NCBI RefSeq assembly: GCF_018613065.1
Contig: NZ_JAGGQW010000041.1
Coordinates: 62,001 to 126,000 of the forward strand
Direction of reading: 5' to 3'
Length of the DNA: 64,000 bases
Source of the DNA: Bacillus sp. ISL-7
GTDB taxonomy: Bacteria > Bacillota > Bacilli > Bacillales_B > DSM-18226
Positions 25,739 to 34,168 of this stretch are shown in pieces. The notes below the pieces were generated by a model. That model had not been told where the DNA came from. It saw nothing but the letters and a program-made list of their open reading frames with translations, and ran no database searches. Position 1 is the first letter of the stretch, and every line of letters starts with the position of its first letter. Position numbers and translations under genes: made by a program.

Positions 25739-27265
25739 ATGAATACTCTTGATTATTTGATGCACGGATTCGGTGCGGCACTTATTTGGTATAATTTACT
25801 TTTTGCATTTGTTGGAGTTTTGATTGGGACAGCAGTTGGGGTGTTACCGGGGATTGGTCCGATGAGCGGCGTTGCTTTGCTTATTCCTGTTACCGCTTCC
25901 ATTACGGGAGGACTTCCTCCTGAACAAGCCGCAACTAGTGCCATCATTCTCCTTGCTGGTGTCTACTACGGAGCCATGTATGGTGGATCAACCACTTCTA
26001 TTCTATTAAATACTCCTGGCGAATCATCGTCCGTAGTGACCACATTAGACGGTTATCAGATGGCAAAGAAAGGACGAGCAGGGAGTGCCTTGTCAATTGC
26101 GGCGATTGGGTCGTTTGTGGCAGGAATCGTCACGTTGGTCGCACTAATTGCCTTGGCGAAACCGTTGTCAAATCTAGCCCTTAAATTCGGTCCTTCTGAA
26201 TATTTCTCTCTGATGCTGTTAGGACTCGGCGCTGTGAGCGGATTGGCAGGAAAGTCCGTTACGAAAGCCTTAATTATGACGGTAAGTGGGCTGCTCCTTG
26301 CTACAATCGGAATTGACAATGTTTCTGGGATTGGTCGTTTTACTTTTGATATTCCCTGGTTATACCAAGGGATTGAATTCTTGACCATTGCCGTAGGTTT
26401 GTTTGCACTTGGTGAGGTGTTTAAGACAATCTTAGAAAAAGATGAAGAAGATACACAAATGTCAAAGATTAATAATTTACTGCCATCTAAAGAAGAGTTG
26501 AAAGAATCGGCTGGACCGATCGCCAGAGGTTCCATCTTAGGCTTTTTTATCGGGATTCTACCTGGAGCAGGTGCGACGCTCGCTTCCTTTTTTTCTTACA
26601 TATTAGAAAAGAAGATTTCTAAAGACCCATCGAAATTTGGTACTGGGGCGATTGCGGGTGTTGCAGCACCAGAATCGGCGAACAATGCAGCCTCAGGCGG
26701 AGCAATGATACCCTTATTAACATTAGGAATTCCGGGCTCGGGCACAACCGCCATCCTGATGGGGGCACTGATGATGTATAACGTTCAGCCAGGTCCGTTA
26801 TTATTCGAAGATCATCCCCAAGTAGCGTGGGGATTGATTGCTAGTATGTTTATTGGAAATATCATGCTGTTAATACTCAACCTCCCGCTTGTTAAGGTAT
26901 TTGCAAAAATCATTCAGACACCAAAGAAATATTTGATTCCAATCATTATTGCCATCTCTATTTTCGGTGTTTATGCGGTTCAAGTTTCGATTAATGACCT
27001 TTTGCTTCTACTAGGTTGCGGTTTAGTTGGCTATTTTCTAAATAAACATGATTACCCAATTGCACCATTGGTGTTAGGACTTGTACTAGGTCCAATGCTT
27101 GAGAATAACCTGCGCAGAGCCTTAACGATTTCAAATGGAGATTTTGGACCGTTTTTCACACGCCCTATCTCATTAAGTTTCTTAATTTTGACCGTTCTTT
27201 GGTTGGTTATTCCGGTCATAATGAAGATGAGAGGAAAAAATGTCGTTATAAACGAAGAAGGATAA
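25739..27265 (+). CDS. tctA: Tripartite tricarboxylate transporter, large permease subunit
   Basis: TctA family membrane permease, 508 residues, about 12 helices. Family marks: GTAVGVLPGIGPMSGVALLI near the N-terminus, YYGAMYGGSTTSILLNTPGE, and the repeat-related PESANNAASGGAMIPLLTLG, then IPGSGTTAILMGALMM. It imports a carboxylate with TctB and TctC using an ion gradient. I chose ATG 25739 (MNTLDYLMHG) after GGAAAGGGGG; the longer frame would run into the palindrome. A terminator follows, then the sensor kinase. Confidence 0.95.
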   Translation: MNTLDYLMHGFGAALIWYNLLFAFVGVLIGTAVGVLPGIGPMSGVALLIPVTASITGGLPPEQAATSAIILLAGVYYGAMYGGSTTSILLNTPGESSSVVTTLDGYQMAKKGRAGSALSIAAIGSFVAGIVTLVALIALAKPLSNLALKFGPSEYFSLMLLGLGAVSGLAGKSVTKALIMTVSGLLLATIGIDNVSGIGRFTFDIPWLYQGIEFLTIAVGLFALGEVFKTILEKDEEDTQMSKINNLLPSKEELKESAGPIARGSILGFFIGILPGAGATLASFFSYILEKKISKDPSKFGTGAIAGVAAPESANNAASGGAMIPLLTLGIPGSGTTAILMGALMMYNVQPGPLLFEDHPQVAWGLIASMFIGNIMLLILNLPLVKVFAKIIQTPKKYLIPIIIAISIFGVYAVQVSINDLLLLLGCGLVGYFLNKHDYPIAPLVLGLVLGPMLENNLRRALTISNGDFGPFFTRPISLSFLILTVLWLVIPVIMKMRGKNVVINEEG

Positions 27266-27288
27266 TCTTTTTAAAGTTCTGATTATTG

Positions 27289-27318
27289 GAAAAACCCCTT
27301 TTTTTAAGGGGTTTTTTT
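27289..27318 (+). terminator. Terminator after tctA
   Basis: AAAACCCC / GGGGTTTT stem with a T7 tail. The kinase start is only 28 bp further, so readthrough or a promoter inside must serve it. Confidence 0.85.
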
Positions 27319-27345
27319 CTATATGATAGAGATAGAGGTGTTTGT

Positions 27346-28974
27346 ATGCGATTACATACGAAATTAATGTTAGGTATTTTTATATTAATCATCCTAATTG
27401 GCGGGGTTTTTGAAATAACTTTTAAAAACATAATGGAATCCAATCTTAAGCACGAAAAAGGGACGAAGGCCTTATCGGTGGCACAGTCCATCTCAAATAT
27501 GCCAGAGATTCAAAAAGCCTTTTATAGTACCGATCCTGCTGCCATTATACAACCGATCGCAGAAAAAATTAGAAAACAGGTTGGAGCGGAATTTATTGTT
27601 ATCGGGAATCGAAAGGAGATTCGCTATTCTCATCCTGACCCAAACCGATTAGGACAGAAAATGGTTGGTGGAGATAATGAACGAGTCTTTAGAGGAGAAT
27701 CGGTCATCTCAGAATCGATTGGAACCCTTGGTCCTTCCTTGAGAGGAAAAGCACCCATATTTAGTGATGGCGGCGAAGTTATTGGAGTGGTTTCAGTAGG
27801 ATATCTTCAAACGGATATTGATAAAGAAGTTTCAAAGATTAGAAGAAAAATCTTTATGGTGACAATGATTATCTTACTGGGAGGATTACTAGCCGCCTTA
27901 TTAATCTCCTTAAATATTAAGAGAGCGATTTTCGGACTTGAACCAAAAGAAATAGCTTGGATGTACCAGGAGAAACATGCCATATTAGAATCCATCCATG
28001 AAGGAATTATCGCAGTCGATACGAATGGGCGAATAACAGTTGTCAATGAAACCGCACATAAATTTCTCAATGTTCCGAAAGAGGTCCTTCTCCGTGGAAA
28101 AAGAATTGAAGATGTACTTGAAAATACGCATCTATATGAAGTTGTTCGAACTGGACTTGCGGAGTATGATCGGGAATTTGCCATTTTTGGAGAGGTATTT
28201 TTGGTTAATCGTATTCCCATTTTTAATAAAAAGGGAGAAGTAATTGGAGCAGTTGCTAGCTTCAGAAACAAGTCAGAGCTTTCCAATCTGATTCAGGAAT
28301 TGTCCCATGTAAAAGCATATGCTGAAGGACTAAGAGCACAGACACATGAATATTCCAATCGTCTTTACACACTTCTTGGCTTGATTCAACTTGGTTCTTA
28401 TAAAGAAGCGATTGATTTCATTTCAAGGGAAGTGGATGTCGCGCAAGGTTTCATAAGCTTCTTAATGAAGGAAATTCCTGACCCGATCATTGCCGGTTTT
28501 ATTTTAGGTAAGGTCAGTTTATCGAGCGAGTTAAAAATCAATTTTACAATAGACCGAGAGAGCAGCTTTAATGATGTTCCAGCGGAAATCAGTAGGGATA
28601 CGTTAGTCACAATTATAGGTAACCTTGTCAATAATGCCTTCGATGCTGTACGAGAAAATAATAAGGAAGAAAAAAAGGTTTCTTTGTTTTTAACTGACCT
28701 AGGAAAAGAATTGATTATCGAAATAGAAGATAACGGCAAAGGCATTGACACGAGCCTAAGTGAACAAATTTTTCAAGATGGATTTTCAACGAAAAACCGT
28801 CAAAGTAATGCAGGGATTGGGTTAAGTCTTGTTAAGGAAGCCATAAGGAGCTTAGGGGGATATTTAACCTTTTCCTCGAATGAAGGGGAAGGGACCATTT
28901 TCACAGTAGCGATACCAAAAAGCAGGGGGTGTTTGAATGAAGCAGAGCCCGGATATAGAAGTGTTAATTGTTGA
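27346..28974 (+). CDS. Sensor histidine kinase, CitA/DcuS type
   Basis: Membrane carboxylate sensor, 542 residues. One helix at residues 6-28, an extracytoplasmic PAS (sCache) domain, a second helix near 170-190 (LLGGLLAALLISLNI), a cytoplasmic PAS (ESIHEGIIAVDTNGRITVVN), then a SpoB-type dimerisation helix with phospho-acceptor His334 in AQTHEYSNRLYTL and an HATPase domain (NLVNNAFDAVR, EIEDNGKGID, GIGLSLVKEAI). ATG 27346 follows GAGGTG. It overlaps its response regulator gene by 38 bp. Placed behind tctCBA, it most likely senses the transported carboxylate. Confidence 0.92.
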   Translation: MRLHTKLMLGIFILIILIGGVFEITFKNIMESNLKHEKGTKALSVAQSISNMPEIQKAFYSTDPAAIIQPIAEKIRKQVGAEFIVIGNRKEIRYSHPDPNRLGQKMVGGDNERVFRGESVISESIGTLGPSLRGKAPIFSDGGEVIGVVSVGYLQTDIDKEVSKIRRKIFMVTMIILLGGLLAALLISLNIKRAIFGLEPKEIAWMYQEKHAILESIHEGIIAVDTNGRITVVNETAHKFLNVPKEVLLRGKRIEDVLENTHLYEVVRTGLAEYDREFAIFGEVFLVNRIPIFNKKGEVIGAVASFRNKSELSNLIQELSHVKAYAEGLRAQTHEYSNRLYTLLGLIQLGSYKEAIDFISREVDVAQGFISFLMKEIPDPIIAGFILGKVSLSSELKINFTIDRESSFNDVPAEISRDTLVTIIGNLVNNAFDAVRENNKEEKKVSLFLTDLGKELIIEIEDNGKGIDTSLSEQIFQDGFSTKNRQSNAGIGLSLVKEAIRSLGGYLTFSSNEGEGTIFTVAIPKSRGCLNEAEPGYRSVNC

Positions 28975-29668
28975 GGATGATTTACGAATTGCAGAAATTC
29001 AAAAACGATTTATTGAACAGATTGCTGGTTTTCAAACGGTAGGAATTGCGGCAAGTTATCAAGAAGCAAAGACCTATATTGATTTAATACAGCCAGACCT
29101 TCTCTTGCTGGATGTATATTTTCCAGACATGAATGGAATTGATTTACTTAAAGAAACAAAGCAGCAAAATAAACAAATGGATGTAATCATGATTACCGCC
29201 ACAAAAGAGATTCATAAGGTTCAAGAGGCAATTAGTATAGGTGTGTTTGATTATATTATTAAACCAGTGATTTTCGAGAGATTCAAACAATCATTGCTGC
29301 GGTATCAGGATTTTCACACGAAGTTAGTAGAATTGAGGAATGAAAATCTCCATGTCACCCAACAACAGGTGGACAAGTTACTGCGAAAAGAAATAGATCT
29401 CTCCCTTAGCGAAAAAGCTTATTTGCCGAAGGGAATTGATCCGCTTACACTTGAAAAGGTTTTGGATGTCCTGTCGAAAGTCGATTTCGGGTTAACAGCA
29501 GAATTCGTCGCCAAAGAAATAGGCGTTAGCAGAACAACGGCCAGAAGGTATCTTGAACATCTCATGTCTGAGGAAAAAATTGCAGCAGATTTAGCTTACG
29601 GAACGGTGGGTCGTCCTGAACGAGTCTATCTAGTTAAGGGGGCATTAAAACTACATAACCACCAATAA
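28937..29668 (+). CDS. Response regulator, CitT/DcuR family
   Basis: Partner of the kinase at 27346. A 243-residue regulator with an N-terminal receiver: acidic pair in VEDDLRIAE, phospho-acceptor Asp59 in LLLLDVYFPDMNG, Thr in MITATK and Lys in YIIKPV. The C-terminal domain carries a helix-turn-helix (AEFVAKEIGVSRTTARRYLE, about residues 190-210) as in CitT/DctR regulators. ATG 28937 has GGGGGTG upstream and overlaps the kinase gene, so translation is coupled. Probable activator of tctCBA. Confidence 0.93.
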   Translation: MKQSPDIEVLIVEDDLRIAEIQKRFIEQIAGFQTVGIAASYQEAKTYIDLIQPDLLLLDVYFPDMNGIDLLKETKQQNKQMDVIMITATKEIHKVQEAISIGVFDYIIKPVIFERFKQSLLRYQDFHTKLVELRNENLHVTQQQVDKLLRKEIDLSLSEKAYLPKGIDPLTLEKVLDVLSKVDFGLTAEFVAKEIGVSRTTARRYLEHLMSEEKIAADLAYGTVGRPERVYLVKGALKLHNHQ

Positions 29669-29697
29669 AGAAGGCTCAAATGGAGCCTTCTTCTTTA
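29668..29697 (+). terminator. Terminator of the tct regulator genes
   Basis: AAGAAGGCTC / GAGCCTTCTT stem followed by T-rich DNA. Confidence 0.85.
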
Positions 29698-29707
29698 TTT
29701 AAGAAGT

Positions 29708-29720
29708 GGTGCCTGACACC
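29708..29720. repeat. GGTGCCTGACACC palindrome, copy 3 (reverse orientation)
   Basis: Reverse complement of the other four copies, directly behind the terminator of the tct regulator genes. Confidence 0.85.
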
Positions 29721-29876
29721 ATGCTGTACCTTCGATGAATTGTAATAATATTGCCAATATTACCACAGGAGAGAATTTAAATTAGTTATATAATAAGATT
29801 GAATCTTCATAGCCAGCAAAATATATAGTAAATGTGGCTGGTTTTAGTAATGTAATATGAAGGAGGGGTAATTGAC

Positions 29877-30317
29877 ATGAAAAGTTTAATTGTGTATTGC
29901 TCGTCTCATGGGACTACAGAAAAAGCAGTAAGATTATTAAGTGAAAGTCTTGAAGGAGCAGTTTTAGCGGTGGATTTGAAGCGGGAGAAAGAAGAGTTCG
30001 TACTTGCCAATTTTGATACCGTTATCATTGGCGGCTCGATTCATGCAGGGAATATTCAACGAAAAATAAAACAGTTTATAAGAAACAACCTTAATACTCT
30101 TTTAGAAAAAGAAGTAGGCCTTTTCCTTTGTTGCATGCATGAGGGTAAGACCGCCATTGAGCAATTTAACCATGCCTTTCCACAAGAATTACGCAAAAAT
30201 TCCACGGCAATGGGGTTATTTGGCGGAGAATTTCTCTTATCTGAAATGAACTTTTTAGAAAAACAAATTGTAAAAAAGGTGAGCGGTGCAACCATTGATC
30301 AATCCAATAGATTATGA
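29877..30317 (+). CDS. Flavodoxin-domain protein, C-terminal frameshift
   Basis: Flavodoxin-fold protein of the menaquinone-dependent protoporphyrinogen oxidase (HemG-like) group. The FMN phosphate loop YCSSHGTTEKA lies at residues 8-18 and VIIGGSIHAGNIQ at about 50. The frame stops at 146 residues (SGATIDQSNRL), but a frame one base away continues as IDYEAIKEFASKLN then HIKSLF to a stop at 30369; that continuation fits the family's C-terminal helix. A single base change near 30305 therefore cut the last about 20 residues. The truncated protein may still fold. It starts at ATG after GGAGGGG. Confidence 0.8.
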   Translation: MKSLIVYCSSHGTTEKAVRLLSESLEGAVLAVDLKREKEEFVLANFDTVIIGGSIHAGNIQRKIKQFIRNNLNTLLEKEVGLFLCCMHEGKTAIEQFNHAFPQELRKNSTAMGLFGGEFLLSEMNFLEKQIVKKVSGATIDQSNRL

Positions 30318-30416
30318 GGCCATCAAGGAATTTGCGTCCAAATTAAATCATATAAAAAGTCTTTTTTAGTGGTTACTGCCTCTTCTATTTCTATAGAAGA
30401 TAAGGAGTGATATTTG

Positions 30417-31259
30417 ATGGAATCCACGATGAAATCATCTTATATAATGACCATTATTATTGTTGTGCTAACTTTTATTGCCGCATTAGGTGGACTTTTT
30501 ATTGACGACTTGTATAAGGATACCAACAGCTTTGCTTTGAATGCATGGTATGCCAATGATATTATTTTACTCGCTGTCGGCTTGCCACTTTTGATTGCTG
30601 CATTGCTTCTATCGATTCATGGTTCACTAAGAGGGCAGTTAGTTTGGTTAGGAATGCTTAATTTTACTATATATAATTATTCTTATTATCTTTTTGGTGC
30701 TGCATTAAACTCTTTTTTTCTTATATATGCCGCCTTGTTCACTTTGTCGATGTATTCAATTGTTTTCGGATTAGTTTTAATAGATTACAACAATATTGAA
30801 AAGTCATTTAAGAAGAAAACACCTGTTAAAGGGATTAGCATTTTTATGATCCTATTAGCCATAACCTTTGGGGGAGCATGGATTGTTCAGTGGATAAATT
30901 TTGTTACCACAGGTAATCCACCACAAATCATGATTAATTTAAATTCTTCAAACAACCTGGTTGCCACATTAGATTTAACATTCGTGGTTCCACTATGTAT
31001 CGTTGCTGCCTATTTTCTTTGGCAGCGGCGGCCAATCGGATATGTGCTAACAGTTATGTTAAATGTTAAGGGGTTTGTTTATAATCTAATATTGATTTAT
31101 GGTTCGATTGTTCAGGAACAAGCAGGAATCAAAGATGCAATGGATTTAGTTCCTTTATGGGTGATTCTATGTATCGGCTGCCTTAGTTCTTTTGTCATTT
31201 TGTTAATTAATATGAAACCAATTGAAAATAAAAGGAAGACATTAGAAAAGGTCGGATAA
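30417..31259 (+). CDS. Polytopic membrane protein, unknown
   Basis: A 280-residue integral membrane protein with about eight predicted helices (for example IMTIIIVVLTFIAALGGLFI, DIILLAVGLPLLIAALLLSI, LVPLWVILCIGCLSSFVILL). No transporter signature is recognised. AAGGAGTG is about 8 bases before ATG 30417; a TTG directly before it is in frame. It stands alone with a terminator behind it. Function unknown. Confidence 0.8.
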   Translation: MESTMKSSYIMTIIIVVLTFIAALGGLFIDDLYKDTNSFALNAWYANDIILLAVGLPLLIAALLLSIHGSLRGQLVWLGMLNFTIYNYSYYLFGAALNSFFLIYAALFTLSMYSIVFGLVLIDYNNIEKSFKKKTPVKGISIFMILLAITFGGAWIVQWINFVTTGNPPQIMINLNSSNNLVATLDLTFVVPLCIVAAYFLWQRRPIGYVLTVMLNVKGFVYNLILIYGSIVQEQAGIKDAMDLVPLWVILCIGCLSSFVILLINMKPIENKRKTLEKVG

Positions 31260-31282
31260 ATCTAAAATATATCGAGATATTG

Positions 31283-31315
31283 TGAACGTTGCTGCTTTTG
31301 CAGAACGTTTTTTTA
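31283..31315 (+). terminator. Terminator after the membrane protein gene
   Basis: GAACGTT...GCTGC / GCAG-AACGTT stem with a T7 tail. Confidence 0.75.
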
Positions 31316-31455
31316 TTGCCGAAAAAGAACCTGTCGGATAAACTTTTTCGGCATATCCCAATTTGGCATGATTTTTTTGTCAAATTTTGCTTATAAAAAT
31401 AAGCATGAATGACTATAATGAAAGAGGTCTTAATACAAAAAGAAAGAGGATTCAA

Positions 31456-32487
31456 ATGAAGATTTGGTTTAACAGATGGTTTACAACGGTTTCCCATTAT
31501 ATTGATATGATCCGGTTCAATGAAGATAAGCGGAACTTTATCATTTATGGGACACATCCGAACAAAGATGCCCTTTATTTACAAAATTGTGATTACGCCT
31601 TTGTCGAGCCAGATATATCTGGTGAAGAATATATTGGTTTTTGTCTTGAGTTTTGTCAGAAGCATGGGATCGATATTTTTGTCCCAAGGAAAGAAAATGT
31701 CCTCATCTCAAAAAGACTAAGTGACTTTGAGGCTTTAGGTGTTAAAGTGCTAGTTTGCCCTGAAGCAAAGTTAATGGGGACAATGGATAATAAAGCAGAT
31801 ACCTATCGCCTTTTATCCAACGGAGCAGCAAACTTTTTGATTCCGGACTATTATGTCGTCAATAATGTTGAGGATTTTAAGAGGGCGTATGAAAAACTCA
31901 AGGAAAAAGGACATACGGTTTGTTTTAAACCAGTGATTGGTGAAGGTGCCAATGGATTTCGGGTCATAATAGACCAAATCGTGTCCATTGACCAGTTTTT
32001 CAATCATGGAATTGGTTTCCGTATTCCCTATGCCCATGCCTGCGAAATTTTGAGCCAGCAAGATACATTCCCTGACTTAATGGTGTTGGAATTTCTAGAG
32101 GGAAGAGAATATAGTATTGATTGTTTATCGTCCCATGATGAATTGTATGCTGCTATTCCTCGAATGAAGGGGGATGGAAGAGTCAGGGAGCTTGTGGAAC
32201 AGGCTGAACTCATTAAATTAGCACACGATTTTCACCAAGAGTTTAAATTGCCATATGTATTCAATATTCAGGTAAAATACAACAACTTTGGTGAGCCGAA
32301 ACTGTTGGAGATTAATCCGCGAATGAGCGGGGGAATGCACATTAGTTGCTTGTCAGGGATTAACTTGCCATATCAAGCCATCAAGGTTTTACTTGGTGAA
32401 GAGGTGGAAGTAGTCAAACCGAGGTTTGGAATTCGAGCAAGTCATATTGAGAAGGAAATGATTCTGAAATATGGCGACATTAGTTAA
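31456..32487 (+). CDS. ATP-grasp domain protein
   Basis: A 343-residue ATP-dependent carboxylate-amine/thiol ligase-type enzyme. The N-terminal part (to about 100) resembles a pre-ATP-grasp fold; the ATP-grasp domain has Lys in VCFKPVIGEGANGFRVI, VLEFLEGREYSIDCL, and the Mg-binding EINPRMSGGMHISCLSG. It resembles carbamoyl-phosphate-synthase-like ATP-grasp proteins found alone in Bacillus; substrates are unknown. ATG 31456 (MKIWFNRWF) has AAAGAGGA upstream. It converges on the GIY-YIG gene with a shared terminator. Confidence 0.88.
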   Translation: MKIWFNRWFTTVSHYIDMIRFNEDKRNFIIYGTHPNKDALYLQNCDYAFVEPDISGEEYIGFCLEFCQKHGIDIFVPRKENVLISKRLSDFEALGVKVLVCPEAKLMGTMDNKADTYRLLSNGAANFLIPDYYVVNNVEDFKRAYEKLKEKGHTVCFKPVIGEGANGFRVIIDQIVSIDQFFNHGIGFRIPYAHACEILSQQDTFPDLMVLEFLEGREYSIDCLSSHDELYAAIPRMKGDGRVRELVEQAELIKLAHDFHQEFKLPYVFNIQVKYNNFGEPKLLEINPRMSGGMHISCLSGINLPYQAIKVLLGEEVEVVKPRFGIRASHIEKEMILKYGDIS

Positions 32488-32504
32488 TTGAACAAGCAAA
32501 GCAA

Positions 32505-32543
32505 AAGAAAAGAGCAGGTTTTTGTATCGACCTGCTCTTTTCA
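32505..32543. terminator. Bidirectional terminator
   Basis: AAAAGAGCAGGT / ACCTGCTCTTTT stem between convergent genes. Confidence 0.85.
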
Positions 32544-32555
32544 CTATTAGGAAGC

Positions 32556-32930
32556 TTATTTATAAAAAACTTTATCGATATTGTATTTTGCATGTAGTGT
32601 ATTAATGATAAAGGTTTCATAAATTTCTCTCTCCATCGGATCTTCCACAACACATACTGCAATCCGATAAACTTCATCACGATGTAATTTGATCGGCGAA
32701 ACAGTATCTTCAAAATGTCTTTTTACACGAGGGCGCAACTTCCTTGCTTTTCCTACAAATAGTAATTCGTCATTTGCGTTTGAAAATAAAATAATCCCGC
32801 CTTTGTCTCTTGGGATCTTATTGTAATCAGTAAAACCATAAACGCTGCTTAGCGGCGCCTCAATTTTTTCTCCAACTTGGTTCTTTTTCGTAATCACTAT
32901 ATCAGGATTAGGTATTTCAATTTTTATCAT
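32556..32930 (-). CDS. GIY-YIG nuclease-domain protein
   Basis: A 124-residue protein with a GIY-YIG fold: the GIY position reads GGIILFS and the YIG position LLFVGKA, followed by KLRPRVKRHF with the conserved Arg and a late Glu in REIYETFIINTLHAKYN. Related Bacillus proteins are annotated as nucleotide excision repair endonuclease-like. No other domain is present, unlike UvrC. It starts at ATG with AAGGAG 11 bases upstream. Its DNA target is unknown and the relaxed GIY/YIG residues leave activity open. Confidence 0.8.
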   Translation of the reverse strand: MIKIEIPNPDIVITKKNQVGEKIEAPLSSVYGFTDYNKIPRDKGGIILFSNANDELLFVGKARKLRPRVKRHFEDTVSPIKLHRDEVYRIAVCVVEDPMEREIYETFIINTLHAKYNIDKVFYK

Positions 32931-33264
32931 TAAGAAAATCGCTCCTTGCTTAAAATAAACGGTGTCCCCGTTTTGCTAACAGTTCATTATAGCACAAACT
33001 TTTGTTAATAGATTTGACTTTCTTATTTTAACCATTTTTCAGTCCTCAAAACCAGTTATACAGGATCTCTTTTGAATTTATTAGAGTGAGTAAATAATGG
33101 TAGAAAAATATTCCTTATTTTTGTAAACTTAAGGAAAGTGTTGTAATTTTGCTGATTTAATTATGTTCGCAAGGTAAATAATTCTTGGTAGGATTCGATT
33201 GTTATGAACTTTCTATTTATAATAGAAGGTGATATAAAATATTAAGATTAGAAAGGGTGTTTTT

Positions 33265-33846
33265 ATGGCTATTTCATTGTCTAAAGGGCAAAAGGTTGAT
33301 TTAACAAAAACAAATCCTGGTTTAACGAAAGTTGTTGTTGGTCTTGGCTGGGATACAAATCGGTATGACGGCGGGAAAGATTTCGATTTAGATGCAAGTA
33401 TATTCTTATTAGGAGCAAATGGAAAAGTGACTTCTGAAAAGGATTTTGTGTTTTACAACCAGCTAGAGGGCGGAAATGGTTCCGTGGTACATACAGGTGA
33501 TAACCGCACGGGAGAAGGCGATGGGGATGATGAGCAAGTAAAAGTAAATCTTAGCGCTGTTCCTTCTCAAGTGGAGAAAATCTCGTTTGTTATTACTATT
33601 CATGATGCAGAATCACGCGGTCAGAATTTTGGACAGGTTTCTAATGCATTCTGCCGAATCGTAAACGAAGATACAAACCAAGAAATCATTCGCTATGATT
33701 TAGGGGAGGATTTCTCCGTTGAAACTGCCATCATTGTAGGTGAATTATACCGACACAATGGAGAGTGGAAATTCTCAGCTGTAGGTTCTGGCTACCAAGG
33801 TGGACTAGCACGCATCGCAACAGACTTCGGCTTAAACGTAGGTTAA
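33265..33846 (+). CDS. TerD family protein
   Basis: Calcium-binding beta-sandwich protein of the TerD/TerE (tellurium resistance, general stress) family, 193 residues. Signature pieces: [37 protein letters not shown] and [19 protein letters not shown]. In Bacillus such genes usually come in clusters (yceCDE); here it is alone, with 330 bp of leader DNA upstream and a strong terminator downstream. It starts at ATG after AGAAAGGG. Confidence 0.93.
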   Translation: MAISLSKGQKVDLTKTNPGLTKVVVGLGWDTNRYDGGKDFDLDASIFLLGANGKVTSEKDFVFYNQLEGGNGSVVHTGDNRTGEGDGDDEQVKVNLSAVPSQVEKISFVITIHDAESRGQNFGQVSNAFCRIVNEDTNQEIIRYDLGEDFSVETAIIVGELYRHNGEWKFSAVGSGYQGGLARIATDFGLNVG

Positions 33847-33858
33847 GAAAATGCAAAT

Positions 33859-33901
33859 AAAAAGGACAAAAACGGTCGATTGACCTTTTTTGTCCTTTTT
33901 T
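33859..33901 (+). terminator. Terminator of the terD-like gene
   Basis: AAAAAGGACAAAAA..GGTC / GACC..TTTTTTGTCC stem with a T6 tail. Confidence 0.85.
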
Positions 33902-33907
33902 ACTTGT

Positions 33908-34024
33908 TTAATCCACTTTTGAAAGTGGATTTTTTTGTTTTAGGTTTTTGTTTAGATAGTAGTAGACAGGGATGCCGATTAATGTAATAACAATTGAGAG
34001 AAAGGCGTCAAAAGGTTTATACAA
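33908..34024 (-). pseudogene. C-terminal remnant of an amino-acid permease
   Basis: Thirty-nine codons on the minus strand read KPFDAFLSIVITLIGIPVYY then YLNKN and a stop, the last helix of an APC-family amino-acid permease (pattern ...xITLIGIPVYY...). An in-frame TAA lies directly upstream, so nothing else of the gene is left. Its 3' hairpin (AATCCACTTT / AAAGTGGATT plus T7 on +) overlaps the stop region. Confidence 0.6.
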
Positions 34025-34168
34025 TTATAGTTTTGTTATTGGTGTCAAATAGTATTTGTCCTTTCTTTTTTGTAGGGCATGATTTATTCACAATCCTTTT
34101 GTATAACTGCATAAATCTTGGGTATTTAGTGAAATACTACCATTTAACACAAATGGATGGTGAGTGTA

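Noticed and set aside
26056..26535. 159-residue antisense frame in tctA
   Set aside because: It lies fully inside tctA on the opposite strand; TctA motifs are unbroken.
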